The notes under the pieces were generated by a model. It ran no database searches. It saw only the letters and a list, made by a program, of their open reading frames with translations, and was not told the origin of the DNA. The position numbers and the translations under genes were made by a program. From assembly GCA_965371855.1 (NCBI GenBank), contig CBDUZZ010000098.1:1-12454 (forward strand): a DNA stretch of 12,454 nt, written 5' to 3'. This document shows, piece after piece, positions 7,473 to 12,454 of the stretch (positions are counted from its first letter, which is position 1; every line of letters starts with the position of its first letter). Origin of the DNA: JAADEM01 sp965371855. Lineage in GTDB: Bacteria; Bacteroidota; Bacteroidia; Bacteroidales; Marinilabiliaceae.

Positions 7473-9149
7473 ATGAAAAAAGCGAATATTAAATCAGGGA
7501 AAATTCAGAGGCTATCACTTTTGCTTGTCACTTTATTATTAAGTGTCGGGATTGGGTTTTGTCAGGAAAACAAATCCATTGATACATTGTTGCCACAGGA
7601 GGCTCATCCAAGAGTGTTAATTATTGGTAATTCTATTTCCGGTCAATACCGTGAATATGTAGTAGAAGACCTTAAAGGAAAAGCTGATGTTTTTTGGATT
7701 AAGAAAAATGCCGGCGATACAAAAAGGGCTATTGGCAACAAGCCGGGATCTTCTATTGAAGACTGGCTTGCTGCCTCAGAAGGTGACTGGGATGTAATCT
7801 CGTTTAACTATGGATTGCATGATATAAAATTTGCCAACTATAAAATGACTAACAAGCAGGTTTGTTCTCCACAAGAGTACAAGCTGAATCTGAAATATGT
7901 AATTGAAAGGTTACGTAAAACCGGTGCGAGGTTGCAATGGGTTAATATCACGCCGGTAAAAAAATCAATAGAGGGTACCCGGATATCTGGTGACGAAGTG
8001 GTTTTCAACGAAGCCGCAATGGAAGTGATGGGAGAATACCCGGATATTATGATAGTAGATTTGTTTATATCGTCCATGGCAAATCTTGAGCAACAGGATG
8101 GAGTTCATTTCACCACTAAAGCCGGTAAACAAAGAGCGGGAAATTTAGTAAGCGGTAAAATAGAAATTCTGTTGGATCAGATTGCGGATGATGAGGATGC
8201 ACAAAAAGAAGCGGAGGGTATCACCGAAATAAAGAAGAAAGGCGGCTATTTTCTTCAATCCAAAACAGAACAAATCTGGAAAAACGGAACATGGTCAGAC
8301 TCCTGGAAATACATTTATGCTTATGATACAAATGGAGTTTTGATAGAGGAGACTGAAATGTTCAATAAAAATGGCAGGTGGAGGAACTCACGAAAATCAG
8401 TATTGGAATATGATGAAAATGTAAATATTATTGAGAAAATACATCAAGTCTGGAGAAATGGTGAATGGGAAAATTACGAGCGGGAAGAATTCTCTTATAC
8501 AAACGATGGAAAAATAGCCATACGTGCATGTCAAGAGTGGTTTTATGAAGAATGGCTGGATACATGGAAATATACATTTGTGTATGGGCAAGAAAATAAT
8601 GTTCAGAATAAAGAATCGCATGTTATGGTGAATGGGGTATGGATAAATATTTTAAAAAGAACATTTGATTATACCGATGGCAGAAATACAATGGAAAAAA
8701 TTAGTGCTAAAATGGGCGAAAAACTAGCCGATAGATATCGGTATAGTTATACTTATGACAGTAAAGGGCGGGCAATCAAAACAGTTGGCGAAAGGCACTA
8801 TTCCGAGAAGTGGGTTAAAAGTTCAGAGTATAATTATGGTTTAGGAAACAAAAAAAGTATAGCTGCTGAAACAGAATTAACCGGCTGGTTTGAAGGAGAA
8901 AACAATTGGGAAGATATTTACAGGATTAGCAGGGTTTATGATAGCATGGGCAATGAGATAAGTCAGCAGTTTAAAGAAAAGCTTGTTGGGTTTGGAATAG
9001 ATAACGTACCGTTAATAGATAAATCTTTAAAATACAACAAAAATGGTAATATCATTGAAGAAGTTGTCTCAATAGCAATTAGAAAAGATGGAATCTGGAA
9101 GTTATGTCCTTCTGTAAGACGAACTTATGAGTATGTCTCTAGTTTGTAA
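7473..9149 (+). CDS. Exported SGNH/GDSL-like hydrolase fused to a long array of ~30-residue W/Y-rich repeats
   Basis: Likely an esterase removing acyl groups from a glycan, with an added repeat domain. A signal peptide ends near C30 (GFC-QEN). The residue before the Cys is Phe, so a lipoprotein box is not supported. Residues about 45-235 form an SGNH domain: block I is IIGNSIS (S54, GNS instead of GDS), a Gly at G81 suits block II, block III is NYGLHD (112-117, with His where GxND has Asn), and block V is DGVHF (D209, H212). The catalytic Ser-Asp-His set is therefore present but the oxyanion motif is divergent. From about 267 to the end are nine or ten degenerate units, roughly W-x-N-G-x-W...YxYD-x-x-G-x-x-x-E, resembling the W/Y repeats seen in large secreted Bacteroidota proteins. 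No T9SS tag follows. Only 2 nt separate this gene from the upstream stop, so the two are probably translationally coupled. Confidence 0.75.
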   Translation: MKKANIKSGKIQRLSLLLVTLLLSVGIGFCQENKSIDTLLPQEAHPRVLIIGNSISGQYREYVVEDLKGKADVFWIKKNAGDTKRAIGNKPGSSIEDWLAASEGDWDVISFNYGLHDIKFANYKMTNKQVCSPQEYKLNLKYVIERLRKTGARLQWVNITPVKKSIEGTRISGDEVVFNEAAMEVMGEYPDIMIVDLFISSMANLEQQDGVHFTTKAGKQRAGNLVSGKIEILLDQIADDEDAQKEAEGITEIKKKGGYFLQSKTEQIWKNGTWSDSWKYIYAYDTNGVLIEETEMFNKNGRWRNSRKSVLEYDENVNIIEKIHQVWRNGEWENYEREEFSYTNDGKIAIRACQEWFYEEWLDTWKYTFVYGQENNVQNKESHVMVNGVWINILKRTFDYTDGRNTMEKISAKMGEKLADRYRYSYTYDSKGRAIKTVGERHYSEKWVKSSEYNYGLGNKKSIAAETELTGWFEGENNWEDIYRISRVYDSMGNEISQQFKEKLVGFGIDNVPLIDKSLKYNKNGNIIEEVVSIAIRKDGIWKLCPSVRRTYEYVSSL

Positions 9150-9185
9150 ATACGATTTAAATAATTGAACTAAAAACAACCAAGA

Positions 9186-10628
9186 ATGAAAAAGAATGTG
9201 TTTCTTTTGGCATTATCGGCTATTATATATTTTTCAGCATGTGGAAAGGGAAATGTAGATATTGATAAAAATAGTGTTAACGAAAAACCGAATATTATAC
9301 TATTCCTGGTTGATGATATGGGCTGGCGTGATGTAGGGTTTATGGGGAGTAAGTTTTATGAAACACCAAATATCGATAAATTATCAAAAGAGGGAATGGT
9401 ATTTACAAATGCATATGCAAATGCCCCCAATTGTGCGCCGACCCGTGCCTGTTTGATGTCGGGCTTTTATACGCCAAGGCACGGTATATTCACGGTAGGC
9501 AACCCAGATAGAGGTGATGATAGCATGAGAAGGCTTATTCCTATAAAAAACAAAACTGTTCTTGACGGAACAACAGTTACAATGGCCGAAGCACTAAAAG
9601 CAGCAGGTTATGCTACCTGCCATGTCGGGAAATGGCATTTGGGGGATGATGTCGAAACAAGCCCTGAAGGACAGGGATTTGATGTGAACATTGCAGGAAA
9701 TCATACCGGAACGCCTAAAGGAGGCTATTTCTCGCCATACAACAACCCCCAGTTGACGGATGGTCCGGATGAAGAATACCTCTCAGACCGGCTTACAACG
9801 GAGGCATTAAAATTTATTGAAAATCAAAAAGGCAATCCGTTTTTCATGTATTTTGCTCACTATGCTGTACATACGCCTATTCAGGCAAAACCCGATTATA
9901 TTGAAAAGTATAAAACCAAACCGGCTGACAGGGGGCAGGATAACGCAACTTATGCAGCCATGATTCAAAGTACTGATGAGAGCTTAGGCAATTTACTAAA
10001 TAAACTTAAAGAACTGAAAATAGCAGGCAATACGGTAATCTTGTTTTTTTCCGATAATGGAGGTAACGGATCGGTTACCTCATGCCGCCCGCTTAAAGGA
10101 GCTAAAGGGATGCTGTACGAAGGAGGGATCCGAGAGCCAATGTTTGTTTGGTGGCCGGGTAAAATTAATGCGGGTACAGTTTGTGACGAGCCTGTTATCG
10201 GGCTTGATTTTTATCCAACATTTCTGGAATTAGCAGGTGTTAACCCGGGTAAATATCAACTTGATGGAGAAAGCCTGGCTCCATTGATTTTTCAGCAGTC
10301 TAAATTGGAAAGAGAAGCTATTTACTGGCATTTCCCTGTATATCTTCAGGGATATGCTGGTACAAAATATCCTGAAGACCTTGTGAAAGGGTGGCGTGCC
10401 GTACCATCAGGGGCAATACGTAAAGGAGATTGGAAATTAATTGAGGATTTTGAAGATGGTACTGTTCAGTTGTTCAACCTTAAACAGGACATAGGCGAAA
10501 CAAAAGACCTTTCCCTGATGTACCCTGAAAAAAAATCAGAGTTGTTAACTGACCTTCAAAACTGGAGAAAGAAAACCAATGCCCCGGTACCTACTGATTT
10601 AAATCCATTATATGAACAAACAAAGTGA
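9186..10628 (+). CDS. Lipoprotein S1-type sulfatase (formylglycine-dependent)
   Basis: Hydrolyses sulfate esters, here most likely on a polysaccharide or its oligosaccharides. The N-terminus has a lipobox ending in FSAC (C19), so it is lipid-anchored. The S1 fold opens with PNIILFLVDDMGW, giving metal ligands D43 and D44. The maturation motif is CAPTR at 83-87, where C83 is expected to become formylglycine and R87 stabilises it. Further active-site elements are HVGKWHLG (K149, H151), HTP (H229), FSDNGG (D290, N291) and the Lys of RPLKGAKG (K304). At 480 residues the protein is full length for the family. The C-terminal subdomain has the usual RKGDWKLIE and LFNLKQDIGE sequence. CAPTR has Thr in place of the more common Ser and still fits the CxPxR recognition pattern. 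Substrate position (2-, 3-, 4- or 6-sulfate) cannot be read. It lies 36 nt after the SGNH gene and so probably shares its transcript. Confidence 0.9.
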   Translation: MKKNVFLLALSAIIYFSACGKGNVDIDKNSVNEKPNIILFLVDDMGWRDVGFMGSKFYETPNIDKLSKEGMVFTNAYANAPNCAPTRACLMSGFYTPRHGIFTVGNPDRGDDSMRRLIPIKNKTVLDGTTVTMAEALKAAGYATCHVGKWHLGDDVETSPEGQGFDVNIAGNHTGTPKGGYFSPYNNPQLTDGPDEEYLSDRLTTEALKFIENQKGNPFFMYFAHYAVHTPIQAKPDYIEKYKTKPADRGQDNATYAAMIQSTDESLGNLLNKLKELKIAGNTVILFFSDNGGNGSVTSCRPLKGAKGMLYEGGIREPMFVWWPGKINAGTVCDEPVIGLDFYPTFLELAGVNPGKYQLDGESLAPLIFQQSKLEREAIYWHFPVYLQGYAGTKYPEDLVKGWRAVPSGAIRKGDWKLIEDFEDGTVQLFNLKQDIGETKDLSLMYPEKKSELLTDLQNWRKKTNAPVPTDLNPLYEQTK

Positions 10629-10642
10629 CGGATGAGACAAAC

Positions 10643-10704
10643 TCTAATCTAATGGCTCTGAGGATTTATCTTGTGTCTTGATTACTTGAGTCTTGAATCT
10701 AAAT
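10643..10704. repeat. Degenerate heptamer tract (TCTTGAN/TCTAATN-like) in the esterase leader
   Basis: The 85-bp gap between the sulfatase and esterase genes reads as a run of loosely similar 7-mers. Clear units are TCTTGTG (10669-10675), TCTTGAT (10676-10682), TACTTGAG (10683-10690, eight bases), TCTTGAA (10691-10697) and TCTAAAT (10698-10704). Further upstream TCTAATC, TAATGGC and TCTGAGG (10643-10663) keep a 7-bp phase. GTCTTGA occurs twice, at 10675-10681 and 10690-10696. The tract ends 9 nt before the ATG at 10714. It may be a slippage-derived microsatellite or a helix-phased protein-binding region. Confidence 0.45.
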
Positions 10705-10713
10705 TTTAAACAA

Positions 10714-12144
10714 ATGAGAAAATTAGCGTTTTTTATAATTGAAATAATACTTTTTGTAAGTCTATTCTATTCCGCATCAGGAGCAACCATAAAATTGCCA
10801 TCAATTATCTGTAGCAATATGGTACTCCAAAGGAACACTTCAGTTCCCCTGTGGGGAGAAGGCAACCCGAATGAAAAATTTAAAATAATCACTTCATGGA
10901 ATGAGGAAAACTATTCGGTAACCATTGGGCCTGACGGGAATTGGCAGATAAACGTGCAAACAGGCGATGCAGGAGGCCCTTACCAGATAGAAATAACGAC
11001 AGATAGCTCCGCAATCATATTAGAAAATGTCCTACTGGGAGAAGTATGGTTGTGTTCAGGGCAATCGAACATGGAAATGCCCTTAAAAGGTTATGGAGGG
11101 CAACCCGTTTCTGAAGCAAATGAAGAAATTCTAAGCGCAAATTTTAACGGAATAAGATTATTCCATGTCGATAAAAATACAAGCACAGAACCAATCAGCA
11201 ATTGTACCGGCCAATGGGAAAAATGTTCTCCTTTGGTCGTTTCTGAATTTAGTGCTGTTGCCTGGTTTTTTGGTAAATATATTCATCAAAATCTTAAGGT
11301 CCCTGTTGGCTTAATAAGTTCAAATTGGGGGGGGACCACCTCACAAGCATGGACTAGCAAGGAGAAACTCAAACAATTTGCCGGTGAAACACTGGATAGT
11401 CAATATAAAACCAGAAAGAGGAAACAGCATATCCCTTCGTCTTTGTTTAATGCAATGATTAATCCCTTGATCCCTTTCCGTATTAAAGGTGCTATTTGGT
11501 ACCAGGGGGAATCTAACCGTTCTGAACCTGAGCTTTATGCTAAAATATTTCCTGCGTTAATAGAAGACTGGCGTGAAAACTGGGGGTATGATTTTCCATT
11601 CTATTTCACCCAAATTGCCCCATACAACTATAAAGCACCGGATGAAACAGGCACAGCACTAGTTCGCGAGGCCCAACTAAAAGCAATGCTTGAAGTTCCT
11701 AACACAGGAATGGTAGTAACACTTGATATTGGCGAAAAAAACTCCATTCATCCCCCAAATAAAAAAGAAGTCGGGAAACGCCTTGCTCTTTGGGCATTGG
11801 CTGAAAATTACGGTATTGAAGGCATTGGCTATACTGCTCCTGTATATAAATCAATGAAGGTGAACGAAAACGACGTGGCAGAACTTTCTTTTGACCATCT
11901 TGGCAAGAGTGGGATTTCCATGATTAACCAGAATTTGAAATGCTTTGAAATAGCCGGAGAAGATAAGGTTTTTCATCCTGCAAAAGCAAAAGTAATAAAT
12001 AGAGGAACAAATGTGAATGTATGGAGTGACAAAGTTAAAAAACCGATTGCCGTGCGTTATTGTTTTAAAAACTGGTGTGAGGGGACACTTCTGGGAACCA
12101 ATGGGTTGCCAGTGTCATCTTTCCGAACAGATGATTGGGATTAA
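10714..12144 (+). CDS. Sialate O-acetylesterase-like (SASA) carbohydrate esterase
   Basis: Removes O-acetyl groups from sugars. Members of this SASA/PF03629 group act on sialic acid or on plant and algal polysaccharides. Numbered from ATG 10714 the protein has 476 residues. An upstream in-frame TTG (10693) would add seven residues ahead of the signal peptide and lies inside the heptamer tract, so I prefer the ATG. A signal peptide covers about 1-24 (cleavage near SGA-T). A beta-sandwich N-domain follows (MVLQRNTSVPLWGEG, then DGNWQINVQ). The hydrolase core has GQSNM with nucleophile S118, SSNWGGT, WYQGESN (E266), and DIGEKNSIHPPNK with D338 and H346 completing the triad. The C-terminus is beta-rich. 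Length and motifs are those of an intact enzyme. The product is probably periplasmic: there is no lipobox or T9SS tag. It would let the sulfatases and lyase reach acetylated chains. Confidence 0.85.
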   Translation: MRKLAFFIIEIILFVSLFYSASGATIKLPSIICSNMVLQRNTSVPLWGEGNPNEKFKIITSWNEENYSVTIGPDGNWQINVQTGDAGGPYQIEITTDSSAIILENVLLGEVWLCSGQSNMEMPLKGYGGQPVSEANEEILSANFNGIRLFHVDKNTSTEPISNCTGQWEKCSPLVVSEFSAVAWFFGKYIHQNLKVPVGLISSNWGGTTSQAWTSKEKLKQFAGETLDSQYKTRKRKQHIPSSLFNAMINPLIPFRIKGAIWYQGESNRSEPELYAKIFPALIEDWRENWGYDFPFYFTQIAPYNYKAPDETGTALVREAQLKAMLEVPNTGMVVTLDIGEKNSIHPPNKKEVGKRLALWALAENYGIEGIGYTAPVYKSMKVNENDVAELSFDHLGKSGISMINQNLKCFEIAGEDKVFHPAKAKVINRGTNVNVWSDKVKKPIAVRYCFKNWCEGTLLGTNGLPVSSFRTDDWD

Positions 12145-12282
12145 AATAATTTGGACATAATTGAATAGCTCATGCTTATATACTGGATTAATACCAGTTC
12201 GAATAATTTAGATTAGATATTTTAGTAAAATAGTTAATGCCCGTTTGGGAAAAAGGTAATATCAACCTAATAAAATAGAACC

Positions 12283-12454
12283 ATGAAATTCGTTACTAGA
12301 TTTTGCTTCTTAATCTTTGTTTTTTCCTCTATTGGATGGCAGGCAAGTGAAAAATCTGAAAGAAATGATTCTGCGGATAAACCAAATATTTTATTGATCA
12401 TTACCGATCAGCAGACCGCAACATCATTGAGTTGTACAGGTAATAAATATTTAA
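12283..12454 (+). CDS. N-terminal part of a second S1-type sulfatase (truncated by window edge)
   Basis: From ATG 12283, 57 codons remain open to the right edge. A signal peptide (MKFVTRFCFLIFVFSS..., about 1-21) leads to KPNILLIITDQQT, the opening strand and metal-binding loop of S1 sulfatases. D42 is the expected ligand; the second ligand position is Gln, as in the ITDQQ subgroup, rather than Asp as in the other sulfatase here. The formylglycine motif lies beyond the window, so activity cannot be assessed. The 138-bp gap upstream (12145-12282) is longer than the others in the cluster and may hold its own promoter, but I found no exact TAnnTTTG box there. The sequence supports a different S1 subfamily from the 9186-10628 enzyme, hence probably a different sulfate position. 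Confidence 0.8.
   Translation, partial: MKFVTRFCFLIFVFSSIGWQASEKSERNDSADKPNILLIITDQQTATSLSCTGNKYL

Noticed and set aside
7545..7562. Lipobox at C30 of the SGNH protein.
   Set aside because: The residue before the Cys is Phe (GIGFC), which does not fit the lipoprotein consensus. Ordinary signal-peptidase cleavage after the Cys is more likely.
10693..10713. TTG 10693 as the start of the SASA esterase.
   Set aside because: It adds seven residues ahead of a good signal peptide and lies within the heptamer tract. ATG 10714 gives a normal signal sequence.
12182..12198. ACTGG-ATTAATA-CCAGT hairpin after the SASA esterase gene as a terminator.
   Set aside because: The stem is 5 bp with a 7-nt loop and no T-tract follows (TCGAATAATTTA). 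A terminator call would be unsupported.

Overview
The window looks like the chromosome of a polysaccharide-degrading member of the Bacteroidota, plausibly a marine one. The evidence is a C-terminal type IX secretion (T9SS) sorting domain, a lipoprotein sulfatase, a run of co-directional exported carbohydrate-active enzymes, little Shine-Dalgarno signal, and moderate-to-low GC. No species call can be made. Every supported gene is on the + strand.

Layout. (1) 2-112: last 36 codons of a probable GH97 glycosidase. (2) 256-3031: an AT-rich two-gene cassette, a small membrane-anchored protein followed 4 nt later by a 720-residue P-loop ATPase with a winged-helix-like segment. Neither gene has an obvious role in glycan use, and this is the least explained part of the window. 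(3) 3290-3845: a degraded mosaic. A sodium:alanine/glycine symporter (AgcS family) remnant is joined to the last ~75 residues of a GH95 glycosidase, which points to past deletion. (4) 3854-12144: five closely spaced exported proteins: a PF05426-type lyase with an Ig/PKD-like N-domain, a right-handed beta-helix protein with a T9SS tag, an SGNH hydrolase with a long tail of ~30-residue aromatic repeats, a lipoprotein S1 sulfatase, and a sialate O-acetylesterase-like esterase. (5) 12283 to the end: the start of a second S1 sulfatase.

Working together (inference). Sulfatases and acetylesterases strip substituents, the lyase and beta-helix protein would cut a uronic-acid-containing backbone, and GH97/GH95-type enzymes would trim alpha-linked glucose/galactose/fucose. 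This fits a locus for a sulfated, acetylated, possibly fucose-containing polysaccharide. No SusC/SusD pair or dedicated regulator lies in the window, so the locus is either incomplete here or continues outside.

The ATPase cassette interrupts this catabolic region, is more AT-rich by spot count than the enzyme genes, and lies directly beside gene debris. That setting is typical of accessory (possibly defence) gene acquisition, but the sequence alone does not prove such a function.
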